The notes: generated from the letters alone by a model not told the origin. A stretch of DNA of 7,658 nucleotides from Pseudoxanthomonas sp. (GCA_026785795.1 JAJAZJ010000348.1:1-7658), one strand, 5' to 3'. Shown: positions 1 through 6,706, counted from the stretch's first letter. Made by a program: numbers and translations.

Positions 1-192
1 CAGGCCCGCAAGGGCATGCGCCGATTTGAAGGCATGGACCCGCAGCAGCGCCAGGATGCCCGCGCACTGTTCGAGCGCATGCAGGAGCTGACCCCAGAGC
101 AGCGGGTACAGCTGCGCGAGCAGTGGAAAGGCATGACCCCCGAGCAACGCCGTACCTGGGTGCAGAAGAACCCGCCCAAGGCAATGCCGTAG
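1..192 (+). CDS. DUF3106-like protein, C-terminal end (5' truncated by window)
   Basis: Frame 1 is open from the first base to a TAG stop at 190-192, giving 63 residues. They are rich in Gln, Arg, Met and Glu and contain three spaced copies of a (M/L)xPxQR motif: MDPQQR, LTPEQR and MTPEQR. The tail is short and basic, ending in KNPPKAMP. This repeated helical P-E-Q-R pattern is typical of DUF3106 proteins, which are small, usually exported and of unknown biochemical role. In related genomes I remember them near extracytoplasmic sigma factor genes, but nothing here confirms that. The start and any signal peptide lie outside the window. The gene converges with the transhydrogenase gene to its right. 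Family assignment is from pattern recognition only; another Gln/Arg-rich coiled protein, such as a Spy/CpxP-like chaperone, is the main alternative. Confidence 0.72.
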   Translation, partial: QARKGMRRFEGMDPQQRQDARALFERMQELTPEQRVQLREQWKGMTPEQRRTWVQKNPPKAMP

Positions 193-238
193 CCTCCACC
201 GGGGCGGTGAATCAGCCCTGGGATGCGCCCGCTTGGCG

Positions 239-253
239 AGCTTGAATCAAGCT
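239..253. repeat. Short perfect palindrome between convergent genes
   Basis: AGCTTGA and TCAAGCT flank a single A, a perfect 15-base inverted repeat in the 80-base gap between the DUF3106-like stop (192) and the pntAA stop (273). As RNA it could form a 5-bp stem with a 5-base loop. A second small hairpin, CACCG-GGG-CGGTG, sits at 197-209. Neither is followed by a T-run on either strand, so a bidirectional terminator is only a guess. Nothing else is visible in this gap. Confidence 0.4.
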
Positions 254-272
254 GCAAGCAACCGCGATCAAC

Positions 273-1376
273 TCAGGCGACCTGCACATCACCACCTGGT
301 TCCGGCCATCTCGTCTTCGCCAGCAGCTCATCGCTCCAGTCGAAGTTGACCGCGCCGTCCTTCACGAACAGGGCCACGAAGTTGTAGACGTTGCGCGAAT
401 ACATCTCGCTGGCGTGTACTGCGCCCATACTGGCCAGGTTCAGGGGTCCGGCGATGGTGACGCCGTTGTGTTCAACGGTCTGGCCGGGCTGGGTGGCCTC
501 GCAGTTGCCGCCGGTTTCCGCGGCCAGGTCCACGATCACGCTGCCCGGCTTCATCGCTTCCACCATCGCCATGGTGATGATCTTGGGCGCGGGACGACCG
601 GGCACGGCGGCGGTGCAGACCACCACGTCGATGCCTTTCAGATGATCGGCCAGGCGGCGCTGCTGCTCGGCGCGCTCTTCCTCGGTGAGCTGGCGCGCAT
701 AGCCGCCCTCGCCCGCCGCGCTCACGCCCAGGTCCAGGAACTTGCCGCCCAAGGACTCGATCTGCTCGCGCGTTTCGGGGCGCACGTCGAAGCCTTCCAC
801 CTGCGCACCCAGGCGCTTGGCCGTGGCGACGGCCTGCAGTCCGGCCACGCCGGCACCCACGATCAACACCTTTGAGGGACGAATGGTGCCCGCGGCCGTG
901 GTCAGCATGGGGAAAAAGCGCGGCGCCAGCTGCGCCGAGATCAACACCGCTTTGTAACCGGCCATGCCGGCCTGTGAACTCAGCACGTCCATGGCCTGTG
1001 CACGCGTGGTGCGCGGCAGTTTTTCCAGCGGGAAGGCAACAATGCCGCGCGCCTTGAGCGCGTCGCCGCGCGCCGCATCGGCCTCTGGCTGCAGCATGCC
1101 CACCAGGGTGGCGCCCTGCTTGAGCTGGCCGATCGCACCGGCATCCGGCGGCTGCACGCACAGCACCAGGTCGGCCTGCGCGCGCGCCTCGGCATCGGCC
1201 AGCCCTGCGCCGGCGTCCACATAGGCTTGATCCACGAACCCAGCGCTTAGTCCCGCGCCCCGCTCCACGCGCACGCTGGCCCCGGTGGCCACCAGTTTCT
1301 TGACGGTTTCCGGAGTCGCCGCCACGCGACGCTCGCCGGGTGCGCCCTCCCTCAACACCAGCACTTCGATCGCCAT
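273..1376 (-). CDS. pntAA: NAD(P) transhydrogenase subunit alpha part 1 (NAD(H)-binding domain I)
   Basis: This encodes the soluble domain I of the proton-translocating transhydrogenase, which exchanges hydride between NAD(H) and NADP(H) using the proton gradient at the inner membrane. The 367-residue protein starts MAIEVLVLREG, followed by the family's ERRVAATPETV segment. It carries the mobile Arg-Gln-Asp loop PRTTRAQAMDVLSSQ (R125, Q127, D130), a Rossmann motif GAGVAG (174-179) and the adenosine-ribose acidic residue in FDVRP (D197). The length fits the split form of the enzyme (about 370-380 aa), which lacks the fused membrane domain. The frame stays open to an ATG at 1437-1439, but I chose the internal ATG at 1374-1376. 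It has an AAGGG purine stretch just upstream and begins exactly where family members begin; the extra 21 residues look unlike coding. The usual partners pntAB (a short membrane subunit) and pntB do not follow, because the next gene downstream is convergent. Upstream is the repeat-rich spacer. Confidence 0.93.
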   Translation of the reverse strand: MAIEVLVLREGAPGERRVAATPETVKKLVATGASVRVERGAGLSAGFVDQAYVDAGAGLADAEARAQADLVLCVQPPDAGAIGQLKQGATLVGMLQPEADAARGDALKARGIVAFPLEKLPRTTRAQAMDVLSSQAGMAGYKAVLISAQLAPRFFPMLTTAAGTIRPSKVLIVGAGVAGLQAVATAKRLGAQVEGFDVRPETREQIESLGGKFLDLGVSAAGEGGYARQLTEEERAEQQRRLADHLKGIDVVVCTAAVPGRPAPKIITMAMVEAMKPGSVIVDLAAETGGNCEATQPGQTVEHNGVTIAGPLNLASMGAVHASEMYSRNVYNFVALFVKDGAVNFDWSDELLAKTRWPEPGGDVQVA

Positions 1377-1407
1377 CTCACCCTTGTCCCTAGGTTGCAG
1401 ACTGCCG

Positions 1408-1416
1408 ATGCTAGCA
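1408..1416 (-). promoter_or_regulatory. Possible extended -10 promoter element for pntAA
   Basis: Read on the minus strand these bases are TGCTAGCAT, an extended -10 (TGn) followed by TAGCAT, which matches TATAAT at four of six positions. A start about 7 bases on would give a 5' leader of roughly 25 nt before the pntAA ATG at 1376. No convincing -35 is seen at the expected distance, although extended -10 promoters can do without one. Tentative. Confidence 0.28.
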
Positions 1417-1556
1417 AAGCGCGGGAGGCAGGGCCGCATCTGTGCGTATGCGCGGCCTGGCTTTGGCGCTTTTGTTGCTTTTGCCCTGTAATTTACGTGA
1501 AACGCGGCATGCAGGCTGGTAGAACCCCGCAGGGGCGGCGCGCAGGATGTGCGTCG

Positions 1557-1590
1557 TTTCCGGACGGCACAGGGATGTGCCTTCCGGAAA
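1557..1590. repeat. Strong imperfect palindrome (stem-loop)
   Basis: Arms at 1557-1571 and 1576-1590 pair over 14 of 15 positions, with one C/T mismatch (1565/1582) and a GGGA loop. The inner part reads GGCACAGGGATGTGCC. A weaker echo, CGCAGGATGTGCG, lies just before it at about 1541-1553. The stem is far better than chance for spacer DNA. No T-run follows on either strand, so it looks more like a dispersed palindromic repeat unit than a simple terminator. Confidence 0.65.
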
Positions 1591-1609
1591 TTCCCGGTCT
1601 GCTTGCGAA

Positions 1610-1632
1610 CCCGACCTGCGCAGCTGGTCGGG
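1610..1632. repeat. Small stem-loop in spacer
   Basis: CCCGACC (1610-1616) and GGTCGGG (1626-1632) form a perfect 7-bp stem around a 9-base loop, TGCGCAGCT. The loop could add two further G-C pairs. It sits 19 bases after the larger hairpin at 1557-1590, and the two probably belong to the same repeat unit. No T-run follows. Confidence 0.5.
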
Positions 1633-1760
1633 CGCGTCGCTAGGGTGTGCTTTCTTTACTCCGGGCATCCTGCCCTTCGCCCTTCGGGCCGGCTGCGCCG
1701 TTCGCTCCGCTTGAGCTACGCAGTGGTTACTTGACCAGCCATTCGGCTGTTGTGGGGTGC

Positions 1761-1780
1761 TTCTTTGCACAAGCAAAGAA
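1761..1780. repeat. Perfect 8-bp hairpin, dispersed-repeat type
   Basis: TTCTTTGC and GCAAAGAA flank an ACAA loop, a perfect 20-base stem-loop. Its A/T-rich stem stands out from the GC-rich surroundings. The pairing plus the adjoining GTGGCTCGCGCCC matches a sequence style that I remember recurring between genes in Xanthomonadaceae; that family link is from memory and not verified here. Confidence 0.55.
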
Positions 1781-1843
1781 AGTGGCTCGCGCCCAGCGCG
1801 AAAGCCTTGAATTTCTATGTGTTCGCCAAAAAGGAAGTCGCTG

Positions 1844-1865
1844 CATCCCGGCATACGCTGGGATG
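1844..1865. repeat. Palindromic repeat of the CATCCC...GGGATG type
   Basis: CATCCCGGC (1844-1852) pairs with GCTGGGATG (1857-1865) over 9 bp, including one G-T wobble, around an ATAC loop. When translated by chance, this unit plus the following GACGAGC gives the peptide IPAYAGMTS. That string is a familiar artefact of short dispersed palindromes in many proteobacterial genomes. On the minus strand it lies about 110 bases after the DUF1631 stop. A TTTTT run begins about 10 bases beyond the stem, too far for a canonical terminator. Confidence 0.6.
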
Positions 1866-1974
1866 ACGAGCAGCAAAAGTCAGAACCAAGGTCGATCCCA
1901 GCTTGCGCCTAGATCAGCACAATTTCGATTGCTGAGTACTGGAGACGCGGAGAACTGGACAGACGCCAAATGGA

Positions 1975-4254
1975 TCAGGCGCTGGCCGCCGCCTTGTCCG
2001 TATCCAACCGATCAATCACCCCCAGCATCGCGCTGTCGAACGCATCCTCGTCCACATGCTTGCGCAGGCGTCCCAGCCGCACCATCACCGCCAGCTCCTC
2101 CGGCGAGGCCACGCAGAAGCGCACCCCGCGTCGGTTCACGAACAGAAAGCGCGAGGAAATCGGACTCACCCACGACAGCTTGCCGGCCTGCAGCTTGTTG
2201 TTCTTGTCGATGAAGTCCAGCCAGGTACCGACGGGCAGTTTGCGGAAGTGCTCCGCGTCGGTGCTGTCGAAATCCAGCGTGTCGGTCCCGCCCACCAAGT
2301 GGATCGGGGTCACTACGTCCTCCAACGGCTTGGGCAGCACCACGGGCGGCAGCGGCGGCAGCTGCTTCTCCAGGTCAGGTCGCGAGGCGGCCACCGCCTG
2401 CAGGGTGTCGTGCAGCGCATCAATCGCGCTGCTGGCCGCGTCCGGGTTCATGCCGACGCTGGTGAAGACCTTCTGCAGCGAAGGCCGCCAGGCCTGCAGC
2501 CAAGGCTTGCCGATGATCTGGCGCTGGGCCTCGCCGAGTTCTTCCATCACCCCGTCCGCCAGGGCCAGGGCATCGGCCAGGCCCCCGCCTTCCTCGCCCT
2601 CGCGCAGCACGGTCATGGTGGCGTGATGCGCCCACGGCTGGCGCATGAAGTCATCGATAGCCTGCGGCACGCGGTGCCCATCCAGGCGCATTGCCAGCTC
2701 CAGATGCGTGCGCACGCGCGCGGTCTCCAGGCGCTCCTGCCCGCTCTGGATCTCGGCGGCACGACGTTCGGTAATTTCGATGCGGCGCTTGTGCTGGGCC
2801 AGGAAATCGCGGAACTCCTCCTCCAGGGTCAGGAAGATGGCCAGGTTCTCGTTGAATTCGGCGGTCAGGCGGCCCACCACTTCCTCCACCTTGGCCATCA
2901 GCGCGCGCTCGCCGGCGCTTTCGCCGCTGTTGCCTTCGCAGGCCTCGGCCAGCACGTTGAGCAGGCGTCGCGCCGGGTGGGTCTTCTGCACGAACATGCG
3001 CCGGTCCAGCAGGGCCACCTTCACGAACGGCACCACCAGCCGGCCGATCAGTTCGCGCGGGCGGCCTTCCAGGTCACGCTCGTCCAGCATCACGTCGAAG
3101 AGCATGCCGACCAGGTCGATCGCATCCTCGTCCACCGGGGCCAGGCGCGCGCTGGCCGGGTCCATGCCCAGCTGGGTGGCGCTGCTCAGCACTTCGCTTT
3201 TCAGGCGCTGGGCCAGCGATTCACTTGTGTCACCGATGGCCGCACGCAGGGTTGCGCTGGGCGCGCTCTGCAGCAGCGACAGCACCGACAGCATCTCGCG
3301 CTGGGACATTGGCCGGTTGTGCTCGCCGCCGGAAGCGTGCTGCAAACGATCACTTTCGAAGCTGCGGCCGCCGCGCGATTCCTGCAGCAGATGGTGCAGG
3401 GCTTCCAGCAGTACCCCCTGCGCGCCGTCGCCCATGCTGCCCTGCTGCATCGCGGCCTGCATGCCGCCGCGCATCCCGGCCATGCGCTGGGTGAAGCGCG
3501 CCGCCCACGCCGGTGTGCTGTCTTCTGCGTCCTGATCCTCGCGGGCTTGGGTCTCCGACTGACCGGCGCGCGCAGGATTCGGACGCAGCGGACCGCGCGC
3601 GGCCGGAATTTCCGGCAGTACGCCGGCCTGCACCAGCCGCTGGTCAAGGGCTTCATAGACGCGCGCGATGGCCGGGACCAGGTCGCGCTCGCACAGCTTG
3701 ATCACCACCAGCCGCACTTCCAGGCTCAATTCGCAGGTGGCGAATGCCTCATGCACGGCCACGCCGACATGTTCCGGGCCAATGGGATTGTGGTCGGCGT
3801 CCAGGATCAGGTCGCCGGCGATCCAGCCGAGCCTGCAGTCCAGGTGGGCCAGCACGGCCTTGCAGTCACGCAGGATTACCCCGGCCAGGTTGCGCGCGGC
3901 CAGGCGGGATTCAAGCTCCTGGTCGGAGACCAGGCTCAGGGTGAGGCTGGTATCGGCCAGCGCGCTTTCAGCCGAGTGCGGCTCGCCTGATTCCAGCGAC
4001 TGCCAGGCCTCGTCCAGGTGGGCGCGGAAGCGCGTGTTGATTTCATTGCGACGGCGGCGCAGCTCGCGCATCCCGTCAAGGAACGCCAGCTGGCTATGGC
4101 CGGCGCGCTCGGCGCGGTCGAACAGCGCGTCGTCGAATCGGGACAGGGCAACGGCGAAGCTGTCGGCCAATGGGGCAACGGCGGCGGCGCGCGCCTGGTC
4201 GAGCAGGCGCCGGTCGCGGCCGCGGGTGTCGATACTTGAAGGGATCAGGGCCAT
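1975..4254 (-). CDS. DUF1631 family protein, copy A (downstream member of tandem pair)
   Basis: The protein is 759 residues, a length normal for DUF1631, and its function is unknown. No signal peptide or membrane span is visible, so it is probably cytoplasmic. In order I see: a mostly helical N-terminal region (about 15-205); a low-complexity linker (about 212-275) with an acidic QAREDQDAED stretch and a Met-rich patch (M258, 261, 265, 269, 274); a helical core (about 315-545) holding the conserved THPARRLLN motif (425-433) and a charged coiled segment (about 450-520); a Pro-rich hinge (632-642); and a C-terminal module (676-750) beginning GTWLDFID with KLSWVSPISSR and FLFVNRRG, which looks like a PilZ-type beta barrel. 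Residues typical of c-di-GMP binding (RxxxR, D/NxSxxG) are not obvious. The ATG at 4252-4254 has only a weak GGA about 10 bases upstream. Its closest visible relative is the gene just upstream. Some databases call such proteins thymidine phosphorylase, which nothing here supports. Confidence 0.88.
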   Translation of the reverse strand: MALIPSSIDTRGRDRRLLDQARAAAVAPLADSFAVALSRFDDALFDRAERAGHSQLAFLDGMRELRRRRNEINTRFRAHLDEAWQSLESGEPHSAESALADTSLTLSLVSDQELESRLAARNLAGVILRDCKAVLAHLDCRLGWIAGDLILDADHNPIGPEHVGVAVHEAFATCELSLEVRLVVIKLCERDLVPAIARVYEALDQRLVQAGVLPEIPAARGPLRPNPARAGQSETQAREDQDAEDSTPAWAARFTQRMAGMRGGMQAAMQQGSMGDGAQGVLLEALHHLLQESRGGRSFESDRLQHASGGEHNRPMSQREMLSVLSLLQSAPSATLRAAIGDTSESLAQRLKSEVLSSATQLGMDPASARLAPVDEDAIDLVGMLFDVMLDERDLEGRPRELIGRLVVPFVKVALLDRRMFVQKTHPARRLLNVLAEACEGNSGESAGERALMAKVEEVVGRLTAEFNENLAIFLTLEEEFRDFLAQHKRRIEITERRAAEIQSGQERLETARVRTHLELAMRLDGHRVPQAIDDFMRQPWAHHATMTVLREGEEGGGLADALALADGVMEELGEAQRQIIGKPWLQAWRPSLQKVFTSVGMNPDAASSAIDALHDTLQAVAASRPDLEKQLPPLPPVVLPKPLEDVVTPIHLVGGTDTLDFDSTDAEHFRKLPVGTWLDFIDKNNKLQAGKLSWVSPISSRFLFVNRRGVRFCVASPEELAVMVRLGRLRKHVDEDAFDSAMLGVIDRLDTDKAAASA

Positions 4255-4315
4255 GGGCTTGGTTCCGGGGGAAGGACCGAGTGGGCGCCAGGCCAGGCAA
4301 TGGCCACAGCTTCTT

Positions 4316-4339
4316 CGCGCTGATCTTAGGAACAGCGCG
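4316..4339. repeat. Inverted repeat in the gap between the two DUF1631 genes
   Basis: CGCGCTG (4316-4322) and CAGCGCG (4333-4339) are perfect arms around a 10-base A/T-richer centre, GATCTTAGGAA in part. The structure is bracketed by a direct repeat GCTTCTT (4309-4315 and 4342-4348). It lies 62-85 bases upstream of the copy A start, where an operator or promoter could be. On the minus strand the centre contains TAAGAT, a possible -10, but I see no good -35. The rest of the 217-base gap (4255-4471) shows no gene and no clear terminator. Confidence 0.4.
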
Positions 4340-4471
4340 CCGCTTCTTTAGTGACTGGATGCCCAGTTCGCCGGTACCGATTCGTGCGTGTGTCCCAAAA
4401 CGCGACGCAGATGCGGTTTTCTGCAGGATCCCTGGCGCGGGGCGGCGCACGCGGCAGACCCGTCCGGCCGA

Positions 4472-6706
4472 TCAGGCGGCGGCGGGTTCCAGGCGGTCGA
4501 TCACGCCCTGCATGGCGCTGTAGAACGCGTCATCGTCACGATGCAGGCGCAGGCGGTTGAGCTTGACCATGATCGCCAGCTCCTCCGGCGAAGCCACGCA
4601 GATGCGTACCCCGGCGCGGTTGACGAACAGCAGCCGCGACGAAATCGGGCTCACCCACGACAGCTTGCCGGCCTGCGCGCGGTTGTCCCGATCGATGAAA
4701 TCCAGCCAGGTGCCGACCTTGAGCGCGCTGAAGTACTCGGCGGTGACGTTGTCGAAATCCACCGCTGCCTGCAGCTCTTCTGCAGTCAGCGGCCCGATCA
4801 CCGAAGGCGCCGACGGCGGCGGAAACACCGTTTCCAGCCCACCGGCTTCGGGCTGTGCCGAATCGGGGACCAGGCTGACAGGATTGCGCGCCATGTGCCG
4901 CAGGGCCTCCAGCATGGTGCTGCGCAGGCGTGCGATTTCGGCCCGGTCCTTGCCCGATGCCATCCACACCGGCTGCAGCCAGTCCACCACGGCCTCCCAT
5001 GCCCCGCTAGCTTGCGGATCGCCCCTGCGCGCGGAGTCCAATGCCTGCAGCAGGCCATCTATCTGGGCCAGCGCGGCCTGCGGCTTGCCGTTGACTTCCA
5101 GGCCCGCCGCATACGGCACCCAATCGGCCTGCAGCAGGTACTTGACCGGCAGCGGCAGCGCGCGCCCTTCCAGCCGCGCATCCAGGGTGGCCCGCGCGGT
5201 CACCCTGGCCTTTTCCAGCGCGTCCTCCAATCGCTGGAGCTCGGCGGTTTCGCGCTCGGCCAGCTCCGCAGCCCGGCGATGGAGGCCGTAGTAGGCGTTG
5301 AAATCACCGCGCAGGGTGCGGAACACCGACTGGCTTTCGTTGAACTCCAGCACCAGCCGGTTGACCGTGGCTTCCACCTTTTGCAGCAGGGCCCGTTCTT
5401 CCTCGGTTTCGCCGCGATTGCCTTCGCAGGCCTCGGCCAGGATGTTGAGCAGGCGCCGCGCCGGATGGGTGGATTGCAGGAACAGCTGCCGGTCCTGCAG
5501 TGCGACCTTCGTCACGGGGGCGATCAGCTTGGCCAGGACCTGGCGCTGGCCACGGGTCAGGTCGCACTCATCGAACATGACCTGGAACAGCATGCCGATC
5601 AGGTCGATGATGTTCTCGTCGGCCTCGGCCAGCTTGACCGCGCCGGGCTCTACGCCGAGCAGCCTGGCGGTCTGGAACATCTCGTACTTCAGCCGCTCCA
5701 GCAACGCGCCCGGTGGGTGCACCAACGTAGCGATGGTCTGGTCCGGAGCGATCTGCAGCAGGGTCACGATGGACAGCAGTTCCCGCTGCGAAAGCGTGGT
5801 GCGTTTGGCGGTGGGCGCGGGAGTCGTGCCGGCCAGCGCCTCCCGCGCCAGCCGCGACTCTTCCAGCAGCTGGTGCAGCGCAGGAGGCAGGCTGCTGTCA
5901 ACGGCCTTGGCGGGTGCCGGGGTAGCCGGCTTGGCCTTGGCGTTTGCCGGGGCATCGCCCTCGTTCCATTCCAGGAAGAAGCGCGTGATCCAGTCAGGCT
6001 CCTCTGCATCCTCCTCGGTTTCGGAGCTGGGGATCTGCGAGCCCGCCCGGGAACGTGCCGACAGCTTGTCCGGCACCCCGAACTCGCGCATCAGGCACGC
6101 TTGGACCGCCTCGTAGATGGGCCCGACCAGTTCCACCAGGTCGCGCTCGCAGCAGCGGATCGCCGCCAGCCTGACCTGCGGCGCCAGCTTCGACTGGCTG
6201 AAGCCGTGGTAGACGGCCACCGAAATCTGCGCGGGAGAAAACGGATTGGTGTCTGCGTCCATGCGCAGCGCCGGATCTACCCAGTTGAGGTAGTTGTTCA
6301 GCGCCAGCAGTTCGTTCTTCCATTCCCGCGCCAGGACCTCGGCCAGGTGGTGGATCGCAAGCTGCAGCTCCAGCTCTTCGTGCTTGACCAGGTCCAGGTG
6401 GGCGGTTTCGAACTCCGCGACCAGGTCGGTGGACAGGCGCGTGCCGGACTCCAGCGCCTGCCAGGCCCGGACCAGATGCGCTCGGTAGCTGGCCAGCATG
6501 GGGTCGCTCTGGTGGCGCAGCTGGAACAACCCGTCCAGGAACGGCGCATGGTCCAGCTCCAGGCGGTTGGCCTGCTGCAGCAGGGGTTCCCTCAGCCCAT
6601 CGATGGTGTCGGCAAACGCGTCCAGCAGCGGCGACAGCACGGTTTCCCGCACCAGCGCCAGCAGGCGCGGGTTGGCGTTGGAAAGCGTTGGCGTGGCTTT
6701 GGACAT
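4472..6706 (-). CDS. DUF1631 family protein, copy B (upstream member of tandem pair)
   Basis: The 744-residue protein is a paralogue of the gene downstream and shares its architecture: a helical N-terminal region with AFLDG-type and ERDL motifs (about 12-200); a linker (about 212-270) that is acidic (SSETEEDAEEPDW), then Ala/Pro/Lys-rich; a core with LIGMLFQVMFDE (369-380) and THPARRLLN (413-421) followed by a charged coiled segment (about 435-515); and a C-terminal PilZ-like module starting GTWLDFID (665-672), then KLSWVSPISSR (681-691). That module matches copy A at 60 of 75 positions without gaps, whereas linkers and the 520-640 region differ greatly. The start ATG at 6704-6706 has an AGG a few bases upstream (CCAGGTATCC). 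It is transcribed divergently from the nitroreductase. Its biochemical function is unknown; a multi-helix scaffold or regulatory protein is the most I would infer. Confidence 0.88.
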   Translation of the reverse strand: MSKATPTLSNANPRLLALVRETVLSPLLDAFADTIDGLREPLLQQANRLELDHAPFLDGLFQLRHQSDPMLASYRAHLVRAWQALESGTRLSTDLVAEFETAHLDLVKHEELELQLAIHHLAEVLAREWKNELLALNNYLNWVDPALRMDADTNPFSPAQISVAVYHGFSQSKLAPQVRLAAIRCCERDLVELVGPIYEAVQACLMREFGVPDKLSARSRAGSQIPSSETEEDAEEPDWITRFFLEWNEGDAPANAKAKPATPAPAKAVDSSLPPALHQLLEESRLAREALAGTTPAPTAKRTTLSQRELLSIVTLLQIAPDQTIATLVHPPGALLERLKYEMFQTARLLGVEPGAVKLAEADENIIDLIGMLFQVMFDECDLTRGQRQVLAKLIAPVTKVALQDRQLFLQSTHPARRLLNILAEACEGNRGETEEERALLQKVEATVNRLVLEFNESQSVFRTLRGDFNAYYGLHRRAAELAERETAELQRLEDALEKARVTARATLDARLEGRALPLPVKYLLQADWVPYAAGLEVNGKPQAALAQIDGLLQALDSARRGDPQASGAWEAVVDWLQPVWMASGKDRAEIARLRSTMLEALRHMARNPVSLVPDSAQPEAGGLETVFPPPSAPSVIGPLTAEELQAAVDFDNVTAEYFSALKVGTWLDFIDRDNRAQAGKLSWVSPISSRLLFVNRAGVRICVASPEELAIMVKLNRLRLHRDDDAFYSAMQGVIDRLEPAAA

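Larger units (their letters stand above)
1377..1974. other. Repeat-rich intergenic spacer, no credible gene
   Basis: These 598 bases separate the stop of the downstream DUF1631 gene from the pntAA start. Open frames here (for example a 147-codon minus-strand frame at 1411-1854) have odd composition, no ribosome site and no recognisable domain, so I call no gene. Instead there is a chain of small elements: a GCTTTTGTTGCTTTTGCC tract at about 1479-1496, a strong hairpin at 1557-1590, a hairpin at 1610-1632, a C/T-rich patch with GCCC-TTC-GGGC at 1679-1689, a perfect hairpin at 1761-1780, and a palindromic repeat at 1844-1865. The motif TCGCTAGGGTGTGCTTTCTT near 1638-1657 and the segment CAAGCAAAGAAAGTGGCTCG at 1770-1789 resemble dispersed intergenic sequence I remember from Xanthomonadaceae. 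The pntAA promoter and any terminator of the DUF1631 transcript must also lie here. Confidence 0.6.

Noticed and set aside
1377..1439. 21-residue N-terminal extension of PntAA to an upstream ATG
   Set aside because: The extension does not resemble family N-termini and would place the start within the likely promoter; MAIEVLVLREG is where the family begins.
1411..1854. A 147-codon minus-strand frame in the spacer that resembles hypothetical proteins often annotated in this bacterial family
   Set aside because: It runs across several hairpin repeats and has no ribosome site or domain. Such entries in databases are probably translated repeats.
1500..1870. CRISPR-like repetition in the spacer
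   Set aside because: The hairpins differ from one another and there is no regular repeat-spacer periodicity.
1647..2213. A 188-codon plus-strand frame containing IPAYAGMTSS
   Set aside because: It reads through the dispersed palindrome and into the antisense of the DUF1631 gene; the peptide is a repeat artefact.
2056..3990. A 644-codon plus-strand open frame opposite DUF1631 copy A
   Set aside because: Same antisense artefact; the composition (HRQLLRRG, QVLVEFGGQA style) mirrors the one opposite copy B because the sense proteins are homologous.
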